Assembly: GCF_910589235.1 (NCBI RefSeq)
Contig: NC_060963.1
Location: 192,501 to 256,500 of the forward strand
Origin: Vespa crabro
Taxonomy: Eukaryota > Arthropoda > Insecta > Hymenoptera > Vespidae
Length of the DNA stretch: 64,000 bases
Direction of reading: 5' to 3'
Below are positions 14,176-28,711 of this stretch, piece after piece. The notes below the pieces were generated by a model. It was not told the origin of the DNA and did no database searches. It saw nothing but the letters and a program-made list of their open reading frames with translations. The translations under genes were made by a program, and so were the position numbers. Positions within the stretch are counted from its first letter, which is position 1; each line of letters opens with the position of its first letter.

Positions 14176-17100
14176 CGGATAATCATTTTCTCGGCTCAAT
14201 CTGATATCGCTCTTGCACTCCTGCTGCCTTTTTCCTTTCGTGTCGTTCAAGAGGATCTTACTTGGATGAGCGCAACCAAGCTCGTGACATCACAGGTGCG
14301 TCAGCCAACGTTGCGCTGGTCGGTATTAAAAGATTCTCCGTTCGAATAGTCGGATCGTTAAGAACTCGCGGTATGCGAGTCTTCGATCGCACGAAATAAT
14401 CGGCTCCGATCTTTTGCCATCTCGAAAACCATCTCCGAAAAGGATCGTCCGACGTTAAAAAGTTAAAATAACTCGGAACTTGGCTTATTCCAACGAATCG
14501 TATACTGACGATTTCTAAACGACTTATATCGACGATCTTAACGAATCTTACGGAATCCTCGAGCGATGAGTATCTCCTTTCGCGGTAGGCAACTAAGTAT
14601 ATATGCGAATCCGAACGAGAGAAAAATAAAAGACGAATGGCGTGTCTAGCACCTTGCAGTCAGCTGCTGCGTCGAGTCCGCCGCAGCCGTTGGTTGGCAC
14701 CGGCTAAACTTCTCGAAGCGTTAGAGGAGAAAGGATCTGTATAGGGGGTCATCGCGTACGTACAGAAGAGACCGTGCGAATGGATATAATCGCCGATTAA
14801 TAAGATCGGTTAATAAGATCCGATTAAAATCTAAGGACTCGAACGAATAATTCGATTTTCCCGCGACGTTCCCTTTCCCGAGAGAGATCCTTCCTATGGG
14901 CCGAAATCAATAAGAAACGAACTTATTCTTTCGCATTTATTCCCTCGATTCCTGCAACTTCGTCAATTTATACGATAATTGGACGAAAAAGTGAAAGATA
15001 AAGAAACGAGAGATATAATATATCCGAGACCGAAGGAAAATGAATCTATGTAGATTAGTAGTAGCGCGCGACGGAAGAACGTCATTGGCAAATAAAGTGG
15101 AAGTGAACGCCGCTAATAGACTATTTCGATCTTTGTAAAGCCACGGTGGAAGCATCATCGGAGTCGATGGGATTTGTTTTCTCTCCTATTTCGATCTACG
15201 AAAAGAATCGTACGACCGAGAACACAATCCTCTTTTCCAGATTGTAAACAGTCGCGAACGGGCGAAACATATTCATTGACGCTCGAAATATTCACCCTAA
15301 GAATAAAGAGTTTATCTCGTAGAGAAATTCGTATTACAATCTACACATATAGATAAGGTTTTTTGCCTATGTAAGTGACGCTGAAGAAGAGCGAAGAGAA
15401 AAAGTGCGCAACGTGAAAATAGATTCGTTAATTTCGAAGTTTTGGGAACGATTCGGTGGTTTCGGGAGAAGCACTCGCGTTTCATCAATCTTTCATCCGT
15501 ACAGCGTCTATTTTAGCGATTACTTTTTTGGCTTGAACGCGCGGGATCGACGTTTTCATCGTTGTTAAAAATTCCATGATACTCGTATATAGAATTCTAT
15601 GGCGCGCTTTTCTCCCTATCGTAACGTCTCCTTACGGTCAACAGTGAAGAAGTTATATATGATATAAATAAAATGTGGTATCGCGAGGGGCCGATAAGAG
15701 ACATTGTCGGCTGTCAGAGATTTCAACTGAAACATTATTAAATTAAAGTTATACCAGTTTTATCTGGTTGGCGCTTGAGCGAACTTTTGAAAATGTAATC
15801 TTTGGACGTGCGGCCGAATCGATCAATCAAGTCCCGAGGAAGGATGAATTGCCGAAGGAAGGATTAGAAGCGTCGCTTTCGACGTACGACCATAAACGCG
15901 AGATTCAAATGTTTCTGGAAACCGCGAGCACGCATTGCGAAACTAATCCTGACACTGAACGCAACGGCAGCGGCCAGGGAAATAGACTTTCACGAAACCG
16001 CAAGTGTACGGGGATAGTCGTCAAATAAGGTCGTAAGCGATAACGCCGGCGATGTACGATCGTCCAAATAAGAAATACGTTGGCGCGGAGGTGGAATTAT
16101 CTGTGTCTTGTGTCCGTAAACTTTCACGGACGGAACCCAGACGCATCGAGCACACCGTTATATACAACTATACGCGCGAGCGTATCTTCGCGTCGAGGTA
16201 TTTCGTAAGACGGGTAGCGTCGATCGCGCACGCTCGATTAAGCGATCACCGCTCGATTAGACGTATCGCTTTTTGTCGAGTTCGATTCCGACCCGTCCTG
16301 GCCTATTCCTATTCGATGCCTACCTGGATTAATCGCTGATTAAACGAGCTGTCTAAAGATTTATTCCCTTGTAATTTCATTATAAAACGATCCACGCCAT
16401 ATCGGTCTGCTGCTTATAAAAACCTTATATTTTTACCCCGTGCGTCGAATGAGATCGGACTCTTAATAGTCTTGGTTGCATCGAGGATGACTCGCTGCTC
16501 GATTCGAAAAGATTCCAATTGATCGTCTTTCAGTCGGCCCAAACTTTAGCAGCATGAAATATACGAATTTCAATCTCGGTCATCGTCGAGTTTCAATCAT
16601 CGAGAATGGATAATATTTTATCGAACGGAAAAGGAAAGAAAGAAGGAAAAAAAAAAAGAACAAAAAAAACAAAGGGAAGAGTAACGTTTCAGTTACATTC
16701 CGGTCGGTAGAGCGATTTCGCTCTATGGAAATCGCCGAGTAGGCGGGAGGACGTAATCGGTAGGAATATCGTAATAGGTACCTTAATCCCATCTAGCTTT
16801 CTATACCGCCCGCGGCGAGTTTACTCGCGCGCAAACGCCTGCCGTATGGCGAGCGAATCGCTTCGCCAACCAAGGCGCGTTCGAAGGGCCGAACCGTATT
16901 CCCACCCGCCATTTATCTCCATCGCACTCGCTTTGTCATTTCTTCCGTCTCGCTCTTTTCTCTTTTCACCTTTCCCTTCTTCTCTTCTTAGCCTTTTCCA
17001 TTTACACGCACGCGTACACGCATGCGCCTCTTTTACTCCTTTCCCGCGCTGCCCACTACCCTGTCCCGCGCGAGCAAGTATCATCCGTACTTTCTTTCGC

Positions 17101-20100
17101 ATAATCCTCGACGATGATTCGGCAAGGAATAATCTCCGATCTTCCTCCTCGCATCCTACGTGCTTCCCATAGATTCTCCAATAGGATATAGTTAATAGCA
17201 ATCCGTACATTAAATCTCGAAATAATCTTTCTAATCTCTCTCGGTGAGGCAACAGACACGGATGGATAAAAGAATTTCTCCGTGGTTATCTGAAAATATT
17301 TTCGGCCAGAAACGATTGGAGCCTTTCATAGGAGCCTCCTAAATCCGTCAAACTACTTTCGCCGTTTAAACAACTTTCTAACTGTTGAAGCCTCTTGAGG
17401 CGACTAGCGATCGCGTTAGCGATTCTCCTACGGAGGTTTTTTTGGAAAAACGGAAAAAGACGAAAGGAACGAAAAAGGGGAAGGGAGGGAGGGAGAGAGA
17501 GAGAGGGAGAGAAGGAAGGATTTTCGAAGATAGGAAAGAGTCATGAAACAAGGTGGTGGCCTGCCGTGGGCGAGAGCGAGAACGAGGTAACGAGATATTA
17601 AACGTTCCTGCAACCTCTCGAACGTGTTTGCTCACGTAACCCGTATTAATGATACGTTAAATCGCCACGAGGGAGTAATTACATAGGGCGCCGATAGCAT
17701 GCAAGAGGTAAACGGCGTATACGCTGTAGTACGCTGTTCGTACACGTATTGGTCGTACGTACACGCGGAATACAAAAATTCTTTATTCGAGTCGAGTCGA
17801 GGCGAGCAACGAGCCTCCAAAGGCTCGGCCGTACTTGAGAACGGCGAAGGCTAAGCAAAGGCTATAAAATAAAAGAGTTCTCGACGAAAGCCGTTCGTCC
17901 GAACAAATCTCTCGGTTCCTTTCGAGATATAATACAATGAGACAATGAGAAAGACCGATAGGTAGTTTACTTAGGGGTTCTACGGTGATAATAATTAGCA
18001 TAAGTCTACGAGACAATCGGTTCAAGTATTCTTGCGCTGTTCTATTCGAGATAAAACATCCTGCGTTGGCGGGCAAATCGCAGTCACGGCTGTAATTATT
18101 ACGCAAAAAGACGAGCGACGCACGTGTTCCTAACAGTGAGTGCGCGTACGAACCGTGACGAAGCCGGCATTTCGACCATCTCGTTATCGACGATCATCTC
18201 ACTCATGCCGATAGCCCATGCTGATAGCCTTTGATCGGTAAAAGAGCTGCTTTTCGGTCGAATCAACGTTCTTAAATCTATCAGAATATTAATACCATTT
18301 CAATTTGTCTTCCATATGTCGAATATCGTGCACGAAGCGATGAGAACTGATGGGATTATACTATTATAGAGACCCGGCCCCTCCTCCTTCATCCCGGTCT
18401 CCTTCACAATTTTACTCTGGACAGTTATCGAGGAAGAGATCGATTGCGCAACGCAACGAGATAAATACTTAGTTGTTTTCTTCTTATTTTGAGAATCTTC
18501 TTTCTTGAGGAAGCTCGCCGGAAGCTTGGCCGAGTCTAAGGAGCGCGCGCGCGCGTGCGCTCGCGGTGAAATTCTAATCGAGCGCGCGCCGTTCGAGTCG
18601 CCGCAGCGAGAAGTCAATGGAGCGCGGTGGATAAGTCGAAACCGGTTACGATCCACATAATTGCTCGCGTGTAAATTTAGACGGGGCGAGAACATAGTGA
18701 AAACGATAATGGGAACCACCTGGTTCGTTCCCCGTCACTTTGGTAGGGCCCGTTGATTACTTTTAAAAGAGCATAGCGCGGCCTGCTCTGGCAGTTCTGC
18801 GCGCAAAATTCTCGGCAACGACGCCGGACGACGAACGAACAATTGCGAAGGTGCTCCTGGATAGCGGCAAAAGCGACATCTTTGTAATCTCCTTCGAATT
18901 ATCAAGCGATCGTATTAAAAATATAACAGGGGAGAAGGGAATACGTAAAGTTCTCGTCGACGATAAGCACCGATTACCGATAATCGAATCGAACACGGAA
19001 ATAATCAGGCAAACGTCTTTTTTCGCTCGGAGGACAAATGACGTAGAACGTTAGCCTGTCACAAAGTTCGATCAGCGTGAAGCTCTTGTAAAATTTAAAT
19101 CGAACGTTCCTTCCTTCTAACCAATTTGTCTAAGATCGTCGTTCCATTAGCCGGCTTAAAATAAATTCCATCTACGATCCTCGCAAATATAGATATCCAT
19201 CCTTGCAAAGGAGGCTGGTACATGCAAAGTCGAGAGTGACCCCCTTTCGAAGTGGAAACTGCGTGACCCAGGCTCCGTTTTCTCAACTTGTCGCGTGAAT
19301 AAATTTAAGATCGATTTATGCAACGACTTGGTAACGAAGCGAATCGATAGGCTCGTTAATCATCGTCCAAGCTCGTACGGAGGATCCGATCTTAATCGGA
19401 GCACGAATTATTACGTCTCTCGAAGCTCTCGTGCGAGAGGTTGCAGGATCTAGGTAGCTCCTAACCGTCCTTGGACGAGGTTGCGCGCGTGAAACTCTTT
19501 ACGCTACGAAAATCAATGTTGAAGTTAGTAGGCCGTACTACGTCGAGCGAGGGTAGAGAGAGCGAGAGAGAGCGAGAAAGAGAGAGAGAGAGAGGAGCAT
19601 GATAAAACGGGTGAAGGTGAAGGGCGAAGGTGCTAGGGAGTGATACGAATGTTCGGTAATCGGCTACGCGAATCGTCCTTGAACGTCGTCGTCATCGTCA
19701 TCGTCGTCGTCGAGAAAAATCGATATACCGGAGAAGCTCGCAAAGACGATATCTCGCTTCGAACTCGTTCAAATTTGCCGATAATTCGACGAATCTTAAT
19801 ATCCTTCAGTGAAATCCGAAAGAGAGAGATTCGACATTTTACAGAGGCATTATCCAAGTTCGACGATCTTGTCGGTTCTTGTCCTTCTAGCGCACGAGCA
19901 AGACCTTCGAATATCTCTTATCGTCCTCGACCACGAGGACGTGCGTGTCGAAGAAACGGGACGCGCTTCTATCTTCCATTAATCGACTTTTCGTTTGGCC
20001 CACTAGCAACGTTAGTATTTCCGTGTCGTCAGGGATGTCCCGTTATCGATAACGTTTAACGCGATAACGTGCGGGACGCTTAAAGGAAAGTCGGAGAACC

Positions 20101-20202
20101 GCTTTCGGGAGCGATCTCGTATCGATTTCGATTTCTCCTTGAAATTTCTCTACGGGCGTGCTGCTGCGCGCGCCTTCTTAGAACGGGAGAAAAGAAGACA
20201 AG

Positions 20203-20205
<3 letters not shown>

Positions 20206-20238
<33 letters not shown>
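20206..20238. repeat. (GA)n microsatellite
   Basis: About 33 bp of pure GA in the proposed HR38 intron. Confidence 0.95.
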
Positions 20239-20242
<4 letters not shown>

Positions 20243-23200
20243 CGTTCGGTATAGTAGTCCGTGCGTGAGCGTGTTCCGACGCGACAGCGCGCACAACAGA
20301 TAGGATCTTTCTGGTTGGTATGCGCCAGAGCGACCGATACGCGACACCCATACCGCGCGAGCATACGGAGCTGCAGGTTCCGTGACCCCGAAACCACGGA
20401 TACGCTCTTGAGATATGCCACGAGGAAAACCTCTTAAGAGTTGCAAGTAAGATCGTTATTCTTTTGTTAATTCGCAGAAGGAAAGGATCGATCGACGAAT
20501 AGACCGGATATCGCCCCGAAACCAAAGAGTTTCTTGCTACGTCCACCGTGTTCGTTCGTCGTTTCTCGACGATCTTCGACGATGTTACGGTGAACTAGAG
20601 TCGTATTATTACCGCAACGTATCAGACAGGACCGTACAATAAAAAACCAACTGCACTTTAACGTTTCCATTCGCATAATCTTACGCTGCAGACTGTGTCA
20701 TTTTACGCTCGTTCCTCGAGCATTTAATTTTATCGCATACTTCGATCTATACTTATATAGAGAGACAAAGTTTATGATCGAAAGTGGTCCGCCAAGGAAA
20801 GTCGCCGTCGAGAGTTTCAAAGGCGCCCATATTTCGTAAGACTAAGATCATCTTTGAGAGATTTTCTCGTGGAAGCCGTTCGTCCCTGTAATAATTAATC
20901 GTAAAACTAAGGAAACGAGAAGACGAATGCGATAAAAAAAAGAAAGAATTTGACAAACCTCCTCGCGTCCACGCTCGGAAATCGGCTTATGCTCGTTGAT
21001 GCGTGACGTCGTCGGTAGTACGTCGAGGGAGGACAAAAAATACCTCGAGTAGACAGGTTTTCAATGTTAATATCGAGTCGAAGTAACGCTAGATTAGAAA
21101 ACTTTCTCGTTCTGTCTATTAACACGGCGACGTAGACGACGTGGAACGCGCGCGACTCGTTTTTCCTCTCGAGAGTCGAGATCGAGTGCGAGAAAAAGAG
21201 AGAGGAAGAAAAAAAAGTAAAATAATTTCCGACATTCGAATAGCAAATTATGTATGATACGCTGCTCACACGTGTTTCGACGTCGTATTTATCCATAAGT
21301 GCTACCGCATTTTGCGAAGATAATGATCACGATAAATTTCATCTCTCATCTTTCCTTTCGCGGACCGTCCTTATCGATCTTGAAAGATCTTAAAAAAAGA
21401 AAACAAAAAAAAGGAAAGAAAAAAGAGAAGGAAGCGTGGTCTTTTGGTTCGAGAAATTCGCGTGCACATCTCCAAGAGAATAATACGCGAGGATAAGGTA
21501 AGAGAATGACAGAGGATTCGTTCGTACACGCACGACGTAGCGTGCAACGAGCAAGCGGCTGATTTAGTCGCGTAGATCGAGCTCCGCATACCAAACGACT
21601 GTGACCGACTACGAGTGGATCGAGACACCGTTGGGCCTCAAGGCCGTCGGGCTCGTAAAGCCAATTCGTGCCTCTCCCTCGTGCTCGACCGACCAAACAA
21701 GCCTTATTTTCGAGAGAATCTAGAGAGAGAGAGAGAGAGAGAGAGAGCGCGCCTACTCTGCACACTCTTCCGTTGCATTTCGCCAAGATGGCAAGTCGAG
21801 GCGAGCCATCGCGCTAAAAGTCCATTACTCGCGAATTAATGCTGATTCGACGCAAATCAGCTACGACGCGTAAATCCAAAAACAATTTCGCGTTAGATCG
21901 GTATTGACGTTTTATTTTCGTGCCAACCAAATGCAAACCATAGAAATGGGCGTTCGGTCGAGCAAACGAATGTCGCGTCCTTAATGCAACCCTGCTCTAA
22001 TTCGATTTCGCTCTTATGAATACGCCTTGGGATATAAAATACTTTTGAACCGGGTCCGTGGAATAGCTAAATAAGTAGGAGAGTTTGCGTTTTGGCGAGA
22101 GGCCAGGAGACGGTAGACGCATCGAATTCTTTCGATCTCGATGTTTACCTCTCGACCGGCTACGAGCTAGTCCCCGTCGACTTTTAGATACGAACGTATC
22201 TATAAGCGAGACGCAAGCGGATCTATCGCGAAGATTTTTACCGACGAGGGCAAAGATCAAAGGTATAAAGAACGATAGAAAAACGTGCGTTTAATTGATA
22301 TACCGCAAACTTTCACGGTAATTCTTATTCGCGAGACACCGCAAACGTTTCACGAAAAAAAAAATCTCGTGTACGTCCATCGACTAGACGACTATCGCGT
22401 AGTCTACCTAGATACGTACCTAGGTATCGTTATTTAAACTAATAGATAGAAAGAAAATCGCGCGTGCGCGACCGATAAATCGGTCGCTGTAAAACCAAGT
22501 ACGATTCTACGAAAGCTATCTGATCGTGAACGCTCGGCCGTCAACGAGTTCTACGAGTAACAACGACTAGCAACGGTGGTAGACGCGAAAGCGCGTGGGT
22601 GTGCGCGAAATGGAAGGAAAAAAAAAAAGAAAAAGAAACAAAAAAGAAAGAGAGAGAAAAAAAGGAAAACAAGAAAAAAAGAAAGTAATAGTTGATAGAA
22701 AATCTGATAAAGAGAGTCGCGGACGTCGCGGAGAGACTCGTGCGAAAGTAATTAACCCGATGGTCCGCGCTAATCGTTCTTTAAAGCGCCGTTCGGTGTC
22801 CACGAGTCGATCGAGATAATACCGCGATGCACTTTCTTTCCATATAGAGAAGCGTGCGAGTGTGAAAATCACGCCCATTCATTCGTACCGCGTAAGGATT
22901 CGTTAGCGGATTACTCGCAATTCCAATTATTACCGGTGTCTTCGAAGGTCCAACGGCTTCGGCCTTCGAGAAACGGGCTTCGATCGATCGTTCCTATCAT
23001 CGCGCGAAATATCAAAAGCATTCCGACGTTTCTCCCCGGCCCCCATCCCCCTCTCGACGCGTTTATCGAAACTCGTCCGATCCGATGAAACAAACTCAAG
23101 GATTGGACGAGTCACGATAGTCGTTTACGAGTAAAATTCGTCAATGGCGATGTTAGGAAATTAATGAAAATTAGGTGGATAGGAATGGTGGTTAGGAAGA

Positions 23201-23527
23201 GGAAAATAATAAATGAAGAGCCGAACAACGGAGGAGCGGAAGAAAAGTCGAGAAAGTGGAGAAGACGGCGGTTTCGGATTCCACCTGTTAAAAGGAACGC
23301 TCGATATCCGTTAGAGCTATCCCCTTTAACCGGCGGCCTTGTCCGCCCCCGTCTAACGCACACACGATCCCACACCAAGAGCGACTACGACGAGCACACC
23401 CTTCCCGCGCTCTGGGTCGTCAACATACATCCAGTCGGTCGACTTAACCCCGCTCTCCCCGGGCCGATATCTACCTGGGCGCCTACGCGCGCGACTTCAG
23501 CCCCCTTCCCGCCGCCTTCCCCAACAA

Positions 23528-23560
23528 TGACGTCATACTGCGACGTCGTCGATGACGTCA
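23528..23560. promoter_or_regulatory. Pair of full CRE palindromes (TGACGTCA)
   Basis: Two perfect TGACGTCA sites at 23528-23535 and 23553-23560, 25 bp apart, with a partial CGACGTCG between them, in a CpG-dense patch. Full CREs bind CREB/ATF dimers. The NR4A genes are well-known CREB targets, so an HR38 enhancer or alternative promoter is plausible but inferred. Confidence 0.5.
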
Positions 23561-24744
23561 CCGTTCCGTGCCGCAGTTCCGTTCATCGATCACGCGCGCG
23601 CACCTAACCACCCTCCTCCTCTACCTAGCGAGATCGGATGCCTCAGGGCCGGCGAAAGAGGCACCCTCTCGATCTCTGCTCGATTCAATGACGTTCGCAC
23701 GTGCGGAAAACACCTGCTGCCTACGCACCTTCCGAGCTTTTTTTTTTGTCCGCGTACCGGACAAGACCGAGTTCCTTCAATCAAGAAACGCGCGAAAAGA
23801 TAGCACGCCTCCGCAGGTATCAAGGGTCGCATACCAAGCGGAAGAATCGTTCCAAAGCGATGCCTTTGGAGGAGCGTGGGACTAGATGAGAGACCGAAGG
23901 AACGCTATATTACGTTCTTTAATCCTTGGAGCGTGCGCGACGAGACTTTGCTCGAGCGAACGAACGAGTGAAAATGATCTTAATGAGAGAACAAAAAGGA
24001 GACGCTCTTTTATTTTTCACCTTTTTTTCGATACTTTTCAATATCTCTACGACAACCTCTTGTGAGCTTTTATTAGGAATGTATCGACTGAGCGTGCGAT
24101 CCTTTGGAATTTCGAGCGTTGTCTCGGTTATAAAAAATCCCTTATATCGCTGTACCGCTAAACGTTTCGATAAGACGCCCCCGTTCGTGATAAGACGGAT
24201 CTCGCGAAATCTCGATAAAGACGAATGTTGAGAAAGAATTGATCCGATAGCGGCGGATATGAAGGATCTTTCCTGGATAGGGTGGATCTATACGCGCGTC
24301 ATGGCCCACGTACGCACGACGGATTATGGCGATCGATAAATCACGAGGGAATATTGCGAAAATTGAAAGAAATTGGAATATCTTTCAACGAGTTCGTTAA
24401 GCCTAGCGGATTATTGCGTTTAATCGATACGGAACGACTTACGTACGTGTACTTATGTCCGATAGCCTCCCTCGCCGCTGCCAGTATAAAAATAATTTCT
24501 GCTTATGTACGCGCGCGCGCGCGTGCACGAGAAAAGGATTTAAATGCTTCTACCTCTTGCGAGGAGCAACTGCTTAATTTTGTTGCTTCTTTCGTCATTC
24601 TAGCCGCGTTGCATAACGAGCATTTCCGTGCCGGTCATTCACCAATACGTTTTGCTGCTTCTGTTTCGTCACTTTGGTTACAAGGCGGTGTAAAAAACTT
24701 GAGAAGAAGCAAGCACGCGCACAATGCATCCTGCGAGCCGCGCG

Positions 24745-24746
<2 letters not shown>

Positions 24747-24787
<41 letters not shown>
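24747..24787. repeat. (TC)n microsatellite
   Basis: About 41 bp of pure TC, ending a long but uninformative plus-strand open frame. Confidence 0.95.
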
Positions 24788-24794
<7 letters not shown>

Positions 24795-26050
24795 TCTGTC
24801 TTATATCGCTTTTAGCTCAGCCTCTTGCGTTTCTTTACAATGACATCGCTCGAAATAACTTGATTTTCTTGATTACGAGCAAGAGTAATTACCGATTGCT
24901 AAATCGTCGAATTCATGGAGACGAGCTCGCCATTAATGAACATTGGCGATTTAATAAAAAGAAACTCTTGCCGATTTCTTTCAGAGTGGTCGCGAATCAT
25001 AAAATTATTTTATAGTTGGCGGTCATTCACCAAATACCACGACGACACTAAAGTATTTACGTTTGAGAAGAGAAGAGACGCGCTGGATGCATCGTCATAG
25101 CTTTGCTTTGGCACGAGTAACGAAAATGTCTTTTTTTCTCTCTTTCTTTCCCTCTTTCTCCTTTATCCATCCGTCTCGGTCTCTTTGCTTTTTACCGTCT
25201 TCCTGCGTGCCCGTTAAATTTAGCCCACTGCCACGCCGACTATTACGCGAGCGAGTTGTTAGCGGCGTAACTTTATCGCCCTCTCTCTCTCTCTCTCTCT
25301 CTCTCTTCCGTTCTACGGCTCGTTCCTATTCTCGCCTTACGAAAGCCAACGGCGTAACGGTACTTCCGCGAAATAGAGTCGAAACGAAATTGCAAGCGCC
25401 GGGAACTTGTCTCAAGGTCGACACTGAAATCGCGAAATTCCTGTCCTGCGGACATCATCGAAGTTATACCAAACTTCATCCAACTTATCGACTTATCCGA
25501 CGATACGATAGAGTCCGCTCGTCGAAGAATGCTAAAGGTAATTTTTTCTCGAGTTTGCGAGTCCAGTAGCAACGACGAGTCCCCGCTCAAACAGACATAA
25601 GTTGTAGACATAAGAGGAAAAAGTTTCGCAAGGCGCGTTACCACACTCGCGGAAGCTGCGGAACGGTGAAACGTAGTATCGTTAAACATTCTTAGAGAAG
25701 CCGCTACACGCGTCTCGCGAGAAACTCGCAAGAGAATTTTATCGACTTTGTGTCAAAAAAAAGAAGAAGAAGAAAAAAATAGAAAGACGATGTTTCTTGC
25801 AAATGAGTTTGTAACCGTTATGAGAGATGATTCACGAGAATAAAACGTTTCCATAGATAAAAAGTAAGAGGAGAGAAATTGCGCGCAACGTAAGTGACGA
25901 TTAAGAGGTATAAGCCAATAACGAAAGCAAAAGGTGGAAGAGAAAGAGGAAGCGAGAATCGAGGAGGACGAGATCGGGAGCGCAAACGCCATCACCGATG
26001 GCGACGACGGTACATGACGCCGAAAATAGCGTCGTCCTTGGTGGCACGCG

Positions 26051-26107
26051 TGACGTCGTAATGCCGTCGGTCGGTCGATGACGGACGGGGGCGGCGTTGT
26101 GACGTCA
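26051..26107. promoter_or_regulatory. CRE-like and full CRE sites in GC-rich patch
   Basis: TGACGTCG at 26051-26058 and a perfect TGACGTCA at 26100-26107, just left of a CCG/GCC repeat at about 26155-26180. The patch is CpG-dense. Possible regulatory element of HR38; inference only. Confidence 0.4.
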
Positions 26108-26147
26108 ACGTTAATGCCTTCGTCGGTGTAGCGAGCGACGCCACCAC

Positions 26148-26154
<7 letters not shown>

Positions 26155-26178
<24 letters not shown>

Positions 26179-26180
26179 GC
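26155..26180. repeat. (GCC)n trinucleotide repeat
   Basis: Short run of GCC/CCG units in a GC-rich segment. The poly-Gly or poly-Ala frames across it are artefacts. Confidence 0.85.
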
Positions 26181-27604
26181 GACGCCACCGACGCACCGAG
26201 CTTGCGCTCTGTATTTCCCAAGCTTGCGCTCGATCCAATGGCCTCTCTCTCTCTCTCTCTCTCTCTCGCTCTCTCGCTCGCTCTTTTCCTCGGAGCTGTT
26301 CGGACTTTGAATGAAACGGCAGAGCGAAACCGATCCTTCCGTTGTCCGATATTTCCTTTCTTCTCCTTCTTTTCTCTTGACTAGCCGAAGGGCATGGAGC
26401 TCTTTTAAAAAGAACTTCTTTTCAATTTGTACGAACGATGTAGGTACTCTTTGAACTAAAAATAAACGAACGTCCGTTCGTATATGAAGGTGCTGCTTTT
26501 AAAGCGTCTAAAGAAGACAAACGTCTTCGTGCAGAACGACGTCTTCGCGTCGACTCGGAATCGACATTTTCGTCAAGTATTTCGCACGGAATACGTTTTC
26601 GCGGTGAAATCTATTTCAGGTAAAACAAGGCCGTGCGTCACAAGGCGAGTCGCGTTACACATTTTTATCCGCGCTTCGCACGAATAAATCACGCGCGAAA
26701 GCGAACCTAGGAGAGCAGCGTCTATCGTTTGCGCTCCTTACGCCTTATGCTTGAGTATAGATTTAGTCTTTTCTCCCCGCAAGGAAGAGTCAGAGATACG
26801 TTAACTTTTCCTGTCATCGAAATCTATGCCACTGAAAATCCCGCTTTTCTATGTTTTCCTCGTGAATGAACAAGGATAACAAGGAAATAGAGATTTGTTA
26901 ATCGCGAGTTAATAAGAAGGTTATAAATAATAATCTGACGTTCCTATTGATCGTATCCGGGGAGTGGGAGGGATAAAGCGAGCAAAACGACGGAAAAAGG
27001 AGTTTTTAATGGCATTGTGCTCGTGACACCTCCTCGTTCGTCTACACCGACCCTTTCACTTCGATCAGCACGCGCGAGTCGAGCGCGCAACTGACGAATA
27101 CCGGTACACACACGTAAAGTTTTCATTTTTAAGTTTCACAAGGTGCGACCTTTCATTAAGTAATTTCCATATAACGGCACGTGCCTCTCTTTTTCCGATT
27201 TTTCCATTATTTCGCGATACTTACGACCATCGAGACGATTATTCGAAGCTAACCGCTGTCGACTCGCATACTCGATCTTTATCATCGATCGGCTACTGAC
27301 CCTCTCGATAATCGTACCAACTACCGATACATCGACTTTTAATTATAAACTCGTTACAGCATAGATAGGTAGAACCCTCTTTGAAATTTCTAAATGGTAT
27401 CAAAGTATTCAGCTTGTTCCTTGCACGAGCCAATCGATAAATCGATCGAGAAAAATTTCACCGCCGTAGTCACGATAGCGACTTCTGTTAAATCGCTCCC
27501 AAAGACTATGTCCCGTGCCAGGTGAGAGTCCCGCTACGTCTGCGTTTTATATTTTATGAACGAGTCCCTCCGTTGGAACGGTATTCACGTAAGACCAATC
27601 CCTT

Positions 27605-27607
<3 letters not shown>

Positions 27608-27643
<36 letters not shown>
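27608..27643. repeat. (CT)n microsatellite
   Basis: About 36 bp of pure CT. Confidence 0.95.
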
Positions 27644-27645
<2 letters not shown>

Positions 27646-28657
27646 TTTTAGCTACGTTGCGTCACCTGTGGTCTCGCAGTTTCCTCTCTTTTCCTCGTTT
27701 ATAAGGCGCGCAGATCGCGTGTTCTCCCGAAAAGAGGACTCCCGGCATTCGTTGCCGCAAAAACCGCAAGTTCATCGACAAGTCGTCGTGCTATCGGCGC
27801 GTTTCACGAGCAGAGCCAGCCTTTTGCGGTCGAAAGAATTTCATTGATGGCAACGAATGAATGATGCCGTAGCCATTGGGAACCATTCCGCGTCACACTC
27901 GCGCATAATTACCGTCGCGCATTCCTTCTCATCTTTGCTCAAGAACGATCGATACTGAAAAAGTAACTAGACGAAAAAGTGCAATCACGTGGTATATGGA
28001 ACTACGATCATTGTTGTGAAAAAAATCAATATAGACGCGGATAACCGGATGGCTATTATCGGAATGACGAAATTGCTTATCGGACGTTGTAGTCGACGTC
28101 CAAGTATCGGAAGGATGATTCATGCTCCCGATTGACATTCTGACGTTTTCGACCGATCTGTTCTCTTTTTTGTTTTTCCTTTCGGAATAGCGCGTGAACC
28201 GATGATGTTTCATCGTTAACTTTGAACGGTTCCATGCACGGGAGCATGGCCATTATAGCACAACGACGCCAAGGAGAATAGGTGAAAAGTGTAAGAGCAC
28301 GCGATCTCTTTTCTTCTCGATCGATCTCTCGCTCTTTCTACCTCGTCAAACTTTCTCTCCTCTTCTCTTTTGTGGCCTAGCCAGGCAGCCGCGGATCGCC
28401 CGCCTCGCACGTATATATTTAGTTTGGCCAGCAAAACAATGCAATTGGCCTCTAGGAAGCGCGAATCGTTTCTTCTCTACTCTTTTCGGTGGCACTCTGT
28501 ACCGCGTAAACATGCTTCTACGCACATCGCTCTTACTCGTATGGCCAAAGTGTAGAATTAAAATGACTTGATCGTTAAAAAGTTGTGCAATAATTACGAA
28601 AATTGGCAGATCGAAATAGGCCAGATATTCTCATTAAGGCTATTGGCATTTAAGAGA

Positions 28658-28661
<4 letters not shown>

Positions 28662-28707
<46 letters not shown>
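28662..28707. repeat. (GA)n microsatellite
   Basis: About 46 bp of GA, followed at about 28750-28768 by a short CA run. Confidence 0.95.

Positions 28708-28711
<4 letters not shown>

Noticed and set aside
23164..23607. 147-codon plus-strand frame across the CRE pair
   Set aside because: There is no domain or conserved motif, and the CpG-rich composition explains the lack of stops.
24282..24815. 177-codon plus-strand open frame
   Set aside because: It has no recognisable domain, ends in a (TC)n-derived SLSLSL tract, and has no supporting splice or neighbouring gene context.
25753..26238. 161-codon minus-strand frame with a Gly run
   Set aside because: The Gly run is the GCC repeat. The rest is Ser/Phe-rich low complexity with no match I recognise.
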